Source: Apostichopus japonicus
Lineage: Eukaryota > Echinodermata > Holothuroidea > Aspidochirotida > Stichopodidae
Assembly: GCF_037975245.1 (NCBI RefSeq)
Contig: NC_092569.1
Span: 29,718,168-29,782,167 of the forward strand
Length of the DNA stretch: 64,000 nucleotides
Reading direction: 5' to 3'
The position numbers and the translations under genes are program-made. A model generated the notes under the pieces. It made no database searches. It saw only the letters and a list, made by a program, of their open reading frames with translations, and was not told where the DNA came from. Numbering within the stretch: the stretch's first letter is position 1; each line of letters starts with the position of its first letter. Shown here piece after piece: positions 51,729 through 63,543 of the stretch.

Positions 51729-54700
51729 GTAAGTTTGATTCTAAACTTAGGGATCATAAGTAAGATTTATCAACTGCAGAGGAGAACAATCAAACCCATA
51801 TCAAAAAAGCCAAAATTGTGTTTATGTGGTGAGTGGGTCCTAAATTAGTTTTGTAGAAAGTCTTCAAATGGAAGCAACATACAGAACAGTATGCAAGCAG
51901 TGTGTGACATGGTTTTCTTTGCTGTACTGTCAACCCAGGGATATCCCTAGAGAGAGACCCATTACGTACAAAGAGTAAGTTTGGTATTAACTGGAAATTG
52001 CTTTTTGGACTCTCACAACCTTCAAACATTGCATCATTATAAAAATATGTAGACCCACTCTCAGATGTTTTGTCAAGTCCCACTTAAAACATACTGTACT
52101 GCACGAATTTCATGAAGATATCTTTTCCAAGCATATTACAGTTGAAGATTTCTTAATTCTTTAGGACTCATTTTTGATCTGGAAATTAATGTTGAACAGC
52201 TCTTTATGATGCAGTTTTACTCTATTAGACTTTGATCTATCTTTCTATAAGTTCAGATCATGAACTTGGCTGATTAGATTTCATTTGAAATTATGATTAA
52301 GAAAACCCAAAAAATTTGTAATCTTTGTAATCATATATTTTGAGATGCGATTTGTACAAAGGCCTTTGAAAAAGTATCAGCTGGGCAGAGATATGTTGAG
52401 GATCTGATAGAAATTAATTTATGACTAGCTTGTTTTGAATTCTTCATTTATTGGGAAACTCCTGGATTGATGTCTATGGTTGATGAATTGCAATCTTATA
52501 GTAGTACCATTTGCAGAAATACATTGTACCCAAACATCTGCCTTGAATTACAACCGGCTCAATGTATATAGCCTTAATCCTAGTTTTATATAAATTATCT
52601 TGCAGTTAAACTACTCAGTGATGAAAGTTGTTCAGAAGATGAAGCACTTAACCAAGGAACTACCCCATTGGTGGAGAGGAACATACCTTTAAATCCATTT
52701 GAGTTACATACAAATGGTGACGATGATGATGAACGAGAGAAGGAAGACCGAAGAGGCGGGAATCAGTATCTCTATTTGGCATCATCAATGGCTGCTATTG
52801 GTGGAATCACCTTTGGTTATGACATGGGTATAAAATGAATCTTTATATCTTCACAAAACTGAAGGCCTCTGGTGGTGTTAAGTGCACTGTTACGTTTCAC
52901 CAACAAATATCATCTTCCTTCCCAATCCCCTTCCCCGTTCCTTCTCACCACCATTACTAATTACCTCCCATTGCTACTGTACACCCCCAGAGTTAATCTC
53001 CACAGTCCATAATTATTATTATTTATTATTATTGTTATACAAAATTTCTATAGCGCCTTATCCAATCAGAAAATGCTCTAAGGCGCTTTACAGTAAAATA
53101 CAAACAAACATGATATACAAATATATAAATCGATAATGTAAGGTATAAAAAGGGTAGAAAATTTGTTATATAACATCTGACAATAAATTGTATAAAAACT
53201 GCAAATGTAAAAGCGAAAATGATACAAACAAATTCTTAAAATTTAAAATATATATAAATGTGAAAAATTTTAAATTTTAAAAGCGCTATAAACGCAAAAT
53301 GGAAAATATGTTGTAAAAATGTGACAATACAAAGTATAGAAAGCACAGTTAATGGAATACAGATCTAAATAGAAAGGTTTTCACTAGTTTTTTAAATTCA
53401 TCTATATTTTTGGCACACTTAGCTTCCTCCGATAAACTGTTCCATAAATCATCTCATCTCTCTTTCCTTTCATCTTTGCCTCCCCTTTGTATGTGTCTAT
53501 TTTTGCCCTATTCATTGCTAATTTTTACAATTTAACTTTCTGTTCATCTGTATCTCTTAATGTGTTCTTAGTTTGCTTTTGTGTCAGTTAATAACTGCTG
53601 AAGAAAATCCTGCTTAAATAAAAATGTCAGGCCCTCTGAATCTACATATCAAATATCATTCAAGAGAAGTAATGTTGTTAGTTTTCTTGAAGTAATGTTC
53701 GAACAGATCTCTGTTTTAAAATTTTGCAAAAGCCTCTCAATCTTCAAAACATTTTGCCTAGATTTTCCATACTTCCATGGTTGATGTTCCTAGCCTACTT
53801 AGACTTCCCATACTTCCACGGTTGATGTTCCGAGCCTACTTAGACTTTACATACATTCGATGGTTGATGTTCCTAGCCTACTTAGACTTTCCGTACTTCC
53901 ATGGTTGATGTTCCTTGCCTAGCCTACTTAGACTTTCCATACTTTCAATGGTTGATGTTCCTAGCCTACTTAGACTTTCCGTACTTCCATGGTTGATGTT
54001 CCTTGCCTAGCCTACTTAGACTTTCCATACTTCCACGGTTGATGTTCCTAGCCTACTTAGACTTTCTATACATTCGATGGTTGATGTTCCTAGCCTACTT
54101 AGACTTTCCGTACTTCCATGGTTGATGTTCCTTGCCTAGCCTACTTAGACTTTCCATACTTTCAATGGTTGATGTTCCTAGCCTACTTAGACTTTCCTTA
54201 CTTCCACGGTTGATGTTCCTAGCCTACTTAGACTTTACATACATTCGATGGTTGATGTTCCTAGCCTACTTAGACTTTCCATACTTCCATGGTTGATGGT
54301 CCTAGCCTACTTAGACTTTCCATACTTCCACGGTTGATGTTCCTAGCCTACTTTGCGTATAAGGATCAGGAATCAAAGCCTTTATTTCTCACTACTGTTG
54401 ATGCTTAATAGGTTATTAATTTCCTTTGCTCTTGGGGTGGGGGAGGGGTAGGGAACAAAAAGAGAACCTTAAGACTTCACTAAATTGGTAAATTATCACC
54501 AAGTACTCGGTATCAAGGAATGGAATTGGTTATGAAATTCAACCAGGTAGGTATTTACATTATGTTGTCTCCATCTCCAACCAAAATCCATGAAGATGAG
54601 TTGAACATCCCAAGAATCATGATTTAATTTAATTTAATTTAATTTAATTTAATTTAATTTAATTTAATTTAATTTAATTTAATTTAATTTAATTTAATTT

Positions 54701-57700
54701 AATTTAATTTAATTTAATTTAATTTAATTTAATTTAATTTAATTTAATTTAATTTAATTTAATTTAATTTAATTTAATTTAATTTTTTGCTTTCATTCCT
54801 CAGGTATCGTGTCTGGTGCTCTACTCCAACTCCGTCACGATATGAATCTTTCGTGTCAACAACAAGAAGTCCTCGTCAGTACTATGTTGGTCGGAGCACT
54901 CTTTGGCTCTCTTATTGGAGGTCAGAGGTCAATTTATGTTGCAACAACTCAACATACATACATATAGTAGCCAGTGGTCGTCTTTGCAACATTAATTTTC
55001 TCTCGGAATCAAAGTATTTGTTAGAGGGCAAAAATCCAATATTGGTTTGATTATAGTTTATTTGACTAATGTCACAATTTAGTTATTTCAGATCTTGAGA
55101 ATATTTAATATGAACAAACAGTACAATTTAACATCGACATTTTAGTCCAAATATCCCAATTGTCATAACAGAGACATATTTTATTTCAACTTTTGTTTTT
55201 AAAGGCTTTCTTCTGGATTGGTTCGGTAGAAGGAAGACTTTGATTTGGAATGCTGCTTTATTCATCATCGGTGCCTTAATGATGACCATAGCTCAAGGGT
55301 ATCATACACTGGTAAGAGACAAACTTTGATAAATAAATTCATTCAGTTTCGCCACATTTTTGCAACTACTGTAGCTTGGATTTCTATAAGTTCTTAACAG
55401 TGAAAAGTTGTCCCTGTAACATTGACTTTGGATTTCAAAAACTGCTTTATTTATCTGTTTTCTTTCAAAGCTCATTGGGCGTATAGTGGTTGGTGTGGCA
55501 GTCGCAATATCAGGCATTGGAGAGTGTATCTATGTGTCCGAAATATCGCCTCCGGTAAGTATTCAAACTTGAACTTATCTCTTGACAACTTTTACCTGAT
55601 AAATGTGTTATTAAGAAACCTTTGCATTTATGTGAAACATTTATTTCAAACAGCTACGTGATTGTGAAAACATGGATTGGATTTTATTTCATTTTTTTTT
55701 AATAATAGCAAATATGCCCCTCTTTGGCATTGGGGAGTAGTGGATGAGATTGGGACAGGAGCTTTGATTCTATCAACAGGTTGTTAGTGTTACTCTTTTA
55801 TCACTTTTGATAAAATCTGCGACAATTGTACTTATCAACAACTCCAAAATGATGAATTGAACACAGACATCAGTAAATGCTTAATACTCATCTTTATGTA
55901 ACTCAACAATTGTTTCCTGTTCACTGTTCGTTTGAAGCTCCAAAATATAGTTGGTATCTTGAGCCTCTAATTACCCACCTAAGAAGACGGGACAGATGAG
56001 GGGAACAAGGTGGGGGGAAAAGGTGGAGGGGAGGTGGGTCTATATTAGTCTGTGTTCATTTCACATTTATGTACCTGACATTATTTCCAAAAATCCATTT
56101 AGATAGAAACCTACTCAATATTTTCATATATATAATTAATTTAAATATGAATTTCTGAGTAGTATATGTTCATCCTTATATTTCCTTCATCAGGGGAAGA
56201 GAGGTCAACTGGTGTTGTTAAATGAGACAGGAATTTGCTTGGGAATTTTGCTGGCATATCTGATTAATTTCATCTTCATAGGAGTGGATGGTGGATGGTA
56301 AGGCCAAAAAAATAGATTGATCTGTTAGTTGTAAATCAGTGGCAACTCTTCGAGCACGTTAAAACATTCTTTGTTATTTAACAGTAAACTGTTAAAAATG
56401 ACTAACTATAATCTAAGAAATAAGTCTAACTCCCAAATACAGAATATGTGCTTACAAAAATTCATATGTATACCAAGCTGCTATATATATTCAAAATGGC
56501 AAAGTTAAACCTTTATGGTAATTTTAATATTCAGTAAATGTGTTTAAATATTTAATTTTCTATACTAATATTTATATTTTAAGTTTATGTTTAAATGAAC
56601 TTTTTACTAATTCATCTTCAATTTTCGTAATGTACTTTTTGAATTTTTGATGTCCTTTTAATAAATATTTATGTTTATACTGGAAATAAATAAACTGAAA
56701 CTGTGCTCACATAATTCAATGTTTTTACACCCCCCTCAGGAGATACATGTTCCTATTGTCAGCAGTACCAGCCATTGTTCAAGCTTGTGGGATGTACACT
56801 CTGCCAGCCAGCCCCCGTTATCTGTTAATGAAAGGGAAGGATGCGGAGGCCTTCGTTACCTTACAGCACCTCAGATGCAGATTGGAGGTACAGGAAGAGT
56901 GGACGGACCTCAAGGAAGGAATTCAGATTGAAAATGTAAGATTACCATGTAGTTTATGTCTGTATATGGTTGGATAATTTTTCAGTGCTGCAGTCTGCAT
57001 TGAATCGGTCACATTATGGTGATACCGTAATCGGTCTTTATGAGATGTGGTACTTGAAACATAACCTTGTTTTCATGATTTTCGCACACTTGAAGTACTA
57101 AAACAGCCAAATTGAAGAAAAAAGGTGTTAAAGATTTGCTTACCCCATCTCCACCAACTGCATCCTCCACAGCAAGAGAGACAAAGATAAGGAATAAAAT
57201 TAAATGTCATGAATGACATGCAGTTTGATATATTGATCTCTGGCCTCCACACTCTTAATCCATCCTTCATCTTATATCCACAGAAACAAACTCTCTCATT
57301 TTTCTACCTCTGTGGATCAGCAAGGAATCTGAGGGGCCGTATGTTAATCGCTATTGGCTTGGTCATTTTTGAAAATGTAAGTATCTGTGACGTTTACAAG
57401 TTCTCGTTCCAGTTGAGAAAATTCCAATTATATTTGATGACATTAGGTCTCAAGATAATGATATATTGACACAATTTTGGCGAGTTCTTAACTTTTGTAC
57501 AACTTTATCAACATTGTTTCCAATCATGGCAAGGGCATATGTTTTAACATTAGTCATTCATCTTTAGTTGCAGGTGATGAATACAGGAAAATCATACGTT
57601 GTAACATTTATAAATCATTGTTAAACGTTGACCTGCATGCATATAAGTTTGATGTAGTGTAGAACATTAATGAAACACTGTTATCCAGGTTGAATTGCTA

Positions 57701-60026
57701 TTCACCACTAGAATGTTTTTGAGACGTGACCCTCTCAACATCTGAGGCTCATCGATTAAATTGGCTGGACTACTTAGTCCAACACACATACCAGTCAGTC
57801 AGTTCCTCGGAGACAACACAAAACTTAAAGGCATTGAAGACTCGCCCCAAACTGCGTGCTGCGACCTAGAAAAGTTAACTTTCCGTTGCTTGCAAGTGAA
57901 GTTTTCTTTTTGTCGCTACATAATGCAGACAGTAATGATATGTGATACCTTGTTATCTTTTATCTGGACCTGAGATCAGGGAGTTCCATAACAACTCCCT
58001 GCTGAGATTTCTGTCGCTGCTATGTACACTGTGCTGTGGGTATTGAACGTACAATGTATTGACTGTACACTAGTGTCTAATTACCGACATTAGCCAGCTG
58101 TGTGTGCATTTTCTGGGATCGATGGTGGTGTCTAACCATTCTGTTACACCTCATTCGAAACTAGGTCAGATTACCAGCATTAGACGTTTCTTTCTGCGCG
58201 AGTCTTCACCCTTTAATTGGTAAACATAAAGCTGTCACAGTTACAAATGAAATGTTAACAGCGCATTTCACTCTTGTCAAGATTAAAGTTGTTTGATGTG
58301 ATTCAAGGGTGCTCTGTTGTTTTCAGGAAGTTAAACAAATGCTTTGGTTGAGTTATTAGAATTTATAAAAGAATGATTGATTAACCGTTCACAGTTAGGC
58401 CTGCAACTGGGGCAAAAATTAACCCAAAAGTAACCATATTTTTCAAATTTGAATACGATTATCTTGAAACCCAGGATAACTATAGATACATTAGCTAGCT
58501 GCTAAGCACATGAATTTATGACTATGAAATGTCAAGATTAAAAATCTTCCTCAAATCATCCTTTACGGTCAGTAACAGTCAAGGCAAGTTAACATTTGTT
58601 GATCTTTTATATTTAGGTAACTTTGGGACAACATAAAGGAAGTCCCAAGTCACCCAAAGGAAAATCATTTCAACCATTTTTTTTCCAAATCCACCTTGCT
58701 TTCATGTCTTAGTATTTTAGTTGCTTGCCAGCATCACAAAAAAGGAATGACAATATTCTATGCTTCATGGGAAATTAAAGCCAAGTTTCCATAAATGTAC
58801 TGTGTGTTTCCCAATCCTTAGATGACGGGACTTTCATAAATGTACTGTGTATTTCCCAATCCTTTGTTGATGGGACCTTCATAAATGTACTGTTAATTTC
58901 CCAATCCTTAGCTTACGGGACAAACAACAGTGATCTACTATGCACCAACAATATTCCAAATGCTCGGTTTCCCCAGCAAGTTCTCAGCAACATTGGCAAC
59001 TGTCGGTCTGGGCATAACAAAGGTATTTCAGTTTTGTCTAATGGCAATAGTTTTAGCTTTGTTTTTTTAAATGATTTCATTTACTAAAAGTTGATATCTG
59101 TACCCTACATGTCTAAAATAAGAACAAAATTAGGGTTAGGATTAGTGTGTAAAAGTTAGAAGAGGATAAAACTTGAAAACAGCTAACTATTGTGATTCCT
59201 TACAGGTTTATTTATTAACTAGCATTAAAGGAGCATACCCTTTTTAATTTCTGAAAATGTACAGCTTCAAGTTACTTTAAGCTCTATCACTGATGGTTTA
59301 ATGTCCAGCTTCAAGTAACTTTAAGCTCTATCACTGATGGTTTAATGTCCAGCTTCAAGTAACTTTAAGCTGTATCACTGATGGTTTAATGTACAGCTTC
59401 AAGTTACTTTAAGCTGTATCACTGATGGTTTAATGTACAGCTTCAAGTTACTTTAAGCTGTATCACTGATGGTTTAATGTACAGCTTCAAGTTACTTCAA
59501 GCTATATTACTTGATGGTTTAATGTATATCTCATGCATGAAATATGTAATCATTTTACTCTACCAGTTCATAATTTCTTCTTTAATTAAAGGAGTCACTT
59601 TAATTTTCTCACAAAATTATGTTACTTCTCAACGCTTTCCGTAATCTACTTTATCCTCAGCTTCTTGCTTCGGTGATTGCGCTGTTTCTGGTTGATGTTG
59701 TCGGCCGCAGGCGGTTGTTACTGTTCGGAGGGATACTCATGGCTGTAGTTATCACTGTGTTAGGAGTCGTTGTTCAGGTTGGTCCTCATGAAATACCACC
59801 ATATCACTCCTTCCTCTGTTTAAGAGTGTTGCTAGGTTACTTGAAATTTGTGTCAGAACACTCACAGTTTTATTTATCTCTGTATTACAGGCATGAGACT
59901 CTTCCACGGAAACGCGGAATTCCGATTTTTTTTTTTTTTCATTTTCGCGTTTTTTTCTCGTAATTCGCGTTTTTTATTATTTTTTATTATTTTTTATATT
60001 TGATTTGATTTGATTTGATTTGATTT

Positions 60027-60065
<39 letters not shown>

Positions 60066-63000
60066 CGAACATGCTGGACTGTGAAGGGAAGGAACACCGA
60101 ATTTGACCAGTGGTGGAATCAAGTAGCACAAAGCAAGCAAAAAGCCTTTTTATGGTTCAAAAAAGCTAATGGATAAATTATACAAGCAGAAATTCCACAA
60201 TTTTTTGGCGAGTTACGTGATGTGATAGATTCCATCTAGAGTCCACCATTTTGCATCTAAGCCCTCCTTACCTGACAAAAAATTTCTAAAGGGGGGGGAC
60301 ACCCCCTCCCCTTAAACCCCTCCCCCAGGACGGCGATCGATTAATTTCAGATTTTTTTCCCCGGCTCAGTCTCATCCCTGGTATTAGAGGCGGTTGTATT
60401 TCAGGCATGCCATCATTAACATCACCCTATACCTCCCACTGTGATTCTAGTTATTCTCACTACGTGGATGGGCATGATAAGAAGGGTCGTCGTCATCATA
60501 AAACGGCAATAGTCGATGAGTCATTCCTCAAAAATGATTTTACCAGACTATTATTATGATACTTGGAGGCAAATAGAGATGACCTGAATAGATGGTAATA
60601 AACCTGTTTGTCCTAAAAATGTTTATTTTAGAGAGAATTCAAGAAATTGTACATGTTGAAGGAAAAGACAGAAAGATGTGTAGGCTACTGTATTGAAGAA
60701 ATGACTGAAATGTGTTTACAAAGCTTAAAATAGAGGTAATAGTTACACTTTCCAGGTTTCATTCAATTTTTTCATTTTTCTTTTCATGCAGGTTCTTCCT
60801 TCCCCAGACGGCCAATCATACTGCAAGACAGATGTTAGCCACGCCCACATTGCCTTGATCTCCACCAATAATATCACAGACAATTTAGACACAAGGCATA
60901 TTAGAAGTGGTGGCCTATTAGATAAGTACTCCTCAGATTTCCTGGAAAAGGAATTATACCAGACTAGAGATTATCTAACTGAGAGACAGAGATCAAAGAT
61001 GGAGAGGAGAAGAAGTCAGGTTATTGGTAACTATGGCGATCTTCCTCAGGTCATAGTGAGCAGAGAGAAGAGAATACGGTTACAGACGGGGGGAGTAGCT
61101 GGTGCTATAACAGATGAAGACCTTTATATGGTGATAGCGAGACAGAAGAGAAAGGGGAACATCACAGACTCTTTCACTCACAATACTACGTCGATGCCTC
61201 TCATAGCCAAGGGTGTAGCAGTCGTATCTTTAATGCTCTACGTATTCGCATTCTCGTTAGGCTATGGGCCAGGTCTGTTCAATATCTCTATTTCACGTTA
61301 GATGAGTTTCATTTTGCAGTCACTTTTCTACATTTTGATACCTCAAAAAGATTTTTTGGGGTATACCTCACACCATTCATTATGATCATAAAATTGTTGG
61401 AACTTATATAGATTTATAAATTTACAATACCAGTATTATATTTTCTTATAGTCTTGCAGTAGCTATATCGTGGCTTATAATGCATAAAAAAAATCTTTCA
61501 GTTTTTTTGTTTTTTTTGGGCAGTGGTTTGGTTACTTCTCAGTGAGTTTTTCCCTGCTGATGTGAGAGGGCGTGCTTCATCACTAGCCAACTCCCTCAAC
61601 TGGATGATCAATATAATAATTAACCTAACATTCCTCGATCTTCTCGGTAAGTAAACTGCGCTTACTTCATCACTGAATCCAAATCTTTATGTAGTCTGTT
61701 ATATAGTAACATACATTTAAAGTTAATAACTGTTTGAATAAAGAAACGATTATTATAGAGTTACCATTTGAAGGTCAGTAGTTTAATACCAGGTGCCAGA
61801 TCCATGAATATGGGCCTAGGATGAAGCCACCCCACTCCACCCCCCACCTTCAAATCCCCAACATGCTATATTTTGCAGAGTAATTCTATTTTTTCATTCA
61901 TGTTTGTTGATATTTAACAGATTCTCTGGGATCTTCGGCTACATTCCTTGGCTTTGGTGTAATCTGTGTCTTCTCTGTGCTCTTTGTGTTCTGCTACATT
62001 CCTGAGACAAAAGGCCGCTCACTTGAGGATATCTCACAAGAGTTATCAAAAAGGTAAATTTATTTGTATGTTTAAAGCTTGAGGATATGATTTAGTGTCA
62101 ATGATACATAGCCTACATAAAGAGTGTTTAAAAAATGTACAGTATGTACCCAGTACTGATCTGTTAAAGGCATGATGTCTTGCATGTTGCTTGCTGTTAG
62201 GGACCCATTACTGATCTATTAGGCATTATGTGGTGCTTATTAATTTCTGTTAGGTACCAATTACAGATCTATTAGGCATTATGTGGTGCATATTGTTTGC
62301 TGTTATGTACCCAGTACTGATCTATTGGGCATGTATGTGTTGTATAATGTTTGCTGTTATGTACCCAGTACTGATCTGTTAAAGGCATGATGTCTTGCAT
62401 GTTGCTTGCTGTTAGGGACCCATTACTGATCTATTAGGCATTATGTGGTGCTTATTAATTTCTGTTAGGTACCAATTACAGATCTATTAGGCATTATGTG
62501 GTGCATCTTGGTTGCTGTTATGTACCCAGTACTGATCTATTGGGCATGTATGTGTTGTATAATGTTTGCTGTTATGTACCCAGTACTGATCTGTTAAAGG
62601 CACTATGTCTTGCATGTTGCTTGCTGTTAGGGACCCATTACTGATCTATTAGGCATTATGTGGTGCTTATTAATTTCTGTTAGGTACCAATTACAGATCT
62701 ATCTATTAGGCATTATGTGGCGCATATTGCTAGCTGTTATGTACCCAGTACGGATCTATTGGCCATACATGTGCTGCCTATTGTTTACTGTTATCCCTGC
62801 CACTTTCTGGGCTTCTGTCATAATCCCTTCCCTGCCCCTATCTGGGCTTTTCTCATAATCCTTTTCCCTGCCACTTTCCAGGTTGTATGAGTTAAATGTG
62901 ATGTTTTCAAAGAATGCGTGGTACTGTGGACTCGCATGCCCCCTCCACTCATCCCCAGACAACAAACAATGGTTTCATATGGATCTGGACCAACTGATGG

Positions 63001-63543
63001 CTGGATAGCTCAGTTGTTAGAGTACAGGAGTTGTAATCCTAGGTGCGCTACTGCTGGATTCTTGCCTGTTAGCAGTATAAAAGAAACATATATTGAAAGA
63101 TAGATTTGAATGCTTTCTTGTTGAGATTTATGAAAATTGATAACAGAACCAATAATTTTTAAGTGACACTATAGACATGCCCTCCATTTCATATTTAATT
63201 CAGAGAGCTATTTAAATTTGGTCTCGGAAACGTTAGTCTCCAGGACTCGTACAGCTTTTGAGATATATATATATCAAACATCTTTACATATGTATTCCTT
63301 GCCAACCTTTCAAAGCCCTTCCTAAACCTACCCCTTAGCATATTTGAGTTTGGATACACTAATGATGACTTTAAAGAAGTAGTTTGTTATCAGATACTAA
63401 ACAGCATGATTCTCTTTGCCAAGGTAATAATTCTAAATATTTCTTGTTTTTGATTAAACAGAAAATGTTGCAGTTGCTTGGGCGGAAGTTCTGTGACAGA
63501 GATCTGTGATGTAACCTATTCTCCAGCGTCTCATATAGCATGA
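51707..63543 (+). CDS. SLC2A12: Class III facilitative sugar transporter, GLUT12-like (complete, 14 exons)
   Basis: The exons sum to 1992 nt in frame: 663 residues, against 617 for human GLUT12. This is a 12-helix major facilitator protein that would move hexoses across the plasma membrane. Visible: an acidic cytoplasmic N-terminus; helix 1 with [18 protein letters not shown] after helix 2; [14 protein letters not shown] after helix 6; [15 protein letters not shown] in helix 7; VDVVGRRR after helix 8; a large extracellular loop of about 120 residues between helices 9 and 10; [15 protein letters not shown]; and [11 protein letters not shown]. The large loop 9, with three N-glycosylation sequons (NIT, NIT, NTT), is the hallmark shared by GLUT10 and GLUT12. 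GLUT10-like is the alternative. Odd: the helix 7 glutamine pair that contacts sugar in GLUT1 (QQLSG) reads ENLTG. Confidence 0.9.
52606..52827 (+). CDS. SLC2A12: Transporter exon 2: acidic N-terminus and helix 1
   Basis: [32 protein letters not shown], then [18 protein letters not shown]. The acidic tail precedes the first helix; ends phase 1. Confidence 0.9.
52990..53452 (-). mobile_element. L2/CR1-like LINE 3' end in transporter intron 2
   Basis: On the minus strand, 53452 onward reads [19 protein letters not shown], then KKLVKTFLF and a stop, the conserved C-terminus of L2/CR1 reverse transcriptases. It ends in AAGCGCCTTAGAGCATTTTC and a GGCGCTATAGAAATTTTGTA tail followed by AAT-rich repeats. 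Confidence 0.8.
53757..54355 (+). repeat. Minisatellite, about 14 copies of a 40-50-bp unit
   Basis: Unit core CTTCCATGGTTGATGTTCC plus TAGCCTACTTAGACTTTCC. Variant units (CATGG, CACGG, CGATGG, CAATGG and an extra TTGCC) recur in a partly regular order, so higher-order duplication occurred. Confidence 0.9.
54622..54785 (+). repeat. (AATTT)n pentanucleotide microsatellite
   Basis: About 32 uninterrupted AATTT units ending only about 18 bases before the exon 3 acceptor. Confidence 0.97.
54804..54920 (+). CDS. SLC2A12: Transporter exon 3: end of helix 1 to helix 2
   Basis: [20 protein letters not shown], then [18 protein letters not shown]. Phase 1 to 1. Confidence 0.92.
55205..55311 (+). CDS. 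SLC2A12: Transporter exon 4: loop 2 and helix 3
   Basis: [20 protein letters not shown] then [20 protein letters not shown] is the conserved cytoplasmic loop motif. Confidence 0.92.
55471..55554 (+). CDS. SLC2A12: Transporter exon 5: helix 4
   Basis: [20 protein letters not shown] then YVSEISPP. GRhxxG and SEISPP are conserved GLUT motifs. Confidence 0.92.
55555..56193. other. Transporter intron 5, nothing recognised
   Basis: No exon or mobile element was identified; one G-rich stretch lies near 55980-56040. Confidence 0.5.
56194..56297 (+). CDS. SLC2A12: Transporter exon 6: helix 5
   Basis: [20 protein letters not shown] then [15 protein letters not shown]; the last Trp codon is split across the intron. 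Confidence 0.92.
56740..56935 (+). CDS. SLC2A12: Transporter exon 7: helix 6 and central cytoplasmic loop
   Basis: [20 protein letters not shown], then [18 protein letters not shown] and a charged loop. PxSPRYLL is the sugar transporter signature after helix 6. Confidence 0.93.
57284..57376 (+). CDS. SLC2A12: Transporter exon 8: start of helix 7
   Basis: [20 protein letters not shown] then [11 protein letters not shown] at a GTAAGT donor. Phase 0. Confidence 0.9.
57377..58786. other. Transporter intron 8, nothing recognised
   Basis: About 1.4 kb without a recognisable exon or mobile element. Confidence 0.5.
58787..58921 (+). repeat. Three 45-bp tandem copies spanning the exon 9 splice acceptor
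   Basis: CATAAATGTACTG recurs at 45-base spacing, each followed by TTTCCCAATCCTTAG or TTTCCCAATCCTTTG and a GAYGGGA/TACGGGA variant. The third copy is the used acceptor with the first ten bases of exon 9. Confidence 0.9.
58912..59022 (+). CDS. SLC2A12: Transporter exon 9: helix 7 to helix 8
   Basis: [20 protein letters not shown] then [24 protein letters not shown] is the helix 7 signature. Confidence 0.93.
59260..59530 (+). repeat. Minisatellite, six copies of a 44-bp unit
   Basis: CAGCTTCAAG recurs at 59262, 59306, 59350, 59394, 59438 and 59482, exactly 44 bases apart. In intron 9. Confidence 0.95.
59661..59777 (+). CDS. SLC2A12: Transporter exon 10: helix 8 loop and helix 9
   Basis: [20 protein letters not shown] then [18 protein letters not shown]. 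DxxGRR is the second copy of the GRR motif. Confidence 0.93.
59925..60062 (+). repeat. T-rich tract with (TTTGA)n and long poly-T
   Basis: TTTGA repeats near 60000-60025 run into about 35 consecutive T. Possibly the tail of a minus-strand retroelement; none was recognised next to it. Confidence 0.7.
60063..60791. other. Transporter intron 10, second part, nothing recognised
   Basis: Includes a G-run/C-run block at about 60290-60330. No exon found. Confidence 0.5.
60792..61272 (+). CDS. SLC2A12: Transporter exon 11: large extracellular loop 9 and helix 10
   Basis: The 160-codon exon begins [14 protein letters not shown] and encodes a long hydrophilic loop with sequons NIT, NIT and NTT and a basic run [10 protein letters not shown], then [19 protein letters not shown] and LGYGP. 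Large loop 9 is diagnostic for GLUT10/12-type transporters. Confidence 0.93.
61524..61646 (+). CDS. SLC2A12: Transporter exon 12: helices 10-11
   Basis: [20 protein letters not shown] then [26 protein letters not shown] is the conserved loop 10 motif. Confidence 0.93.
61921..62053 (+). CDS. SLC2A12: Transporter exon 13: helix 12 and PETKG
   Basis: [20 protein letters not shown] then [23 protein letters not shown] is the C-terminal signature. Ends phase 2. Confidence 0.93.
62144..62760 (+). repeat. Higher-order tandem repeat, 215-bp period made of about 54-bp subunits
   Basis: CTGTTAAAGGCA recurs at 62161, 62376 and 62591 (215 bases apart); each period holds four diverged subunits containing ACTGATCTATTAGGCAT. 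In intron 13. Confidence 0.92.
62998..63070 (+). mobile_element. tRNA-derived SINE fragment
   Basis: GGATAGCTCAGTTGTTAGAG is a good A-box; the B-box is degraded (GCTGGATTCTTGCC). No cloverleaf. Confidence 0.45.
63462..63543 (+). CDS. SLC2A12: Transporter exon 14: C-terminal tail
   Basis: Joins phase 2 to give [20 protein letters not shown] then SPASHIA and TGA. The cysteine-rich CCSC could be palmitoylated. The assignment rests on frame and acceptor only. Confidence 0.7.

Noticed and set aside
53757-54355. CRISPR-like regularly spaced repeats
   Set aside because: Units are contiguous variants without unique spacers, in an intron of a eukaryotic gene.
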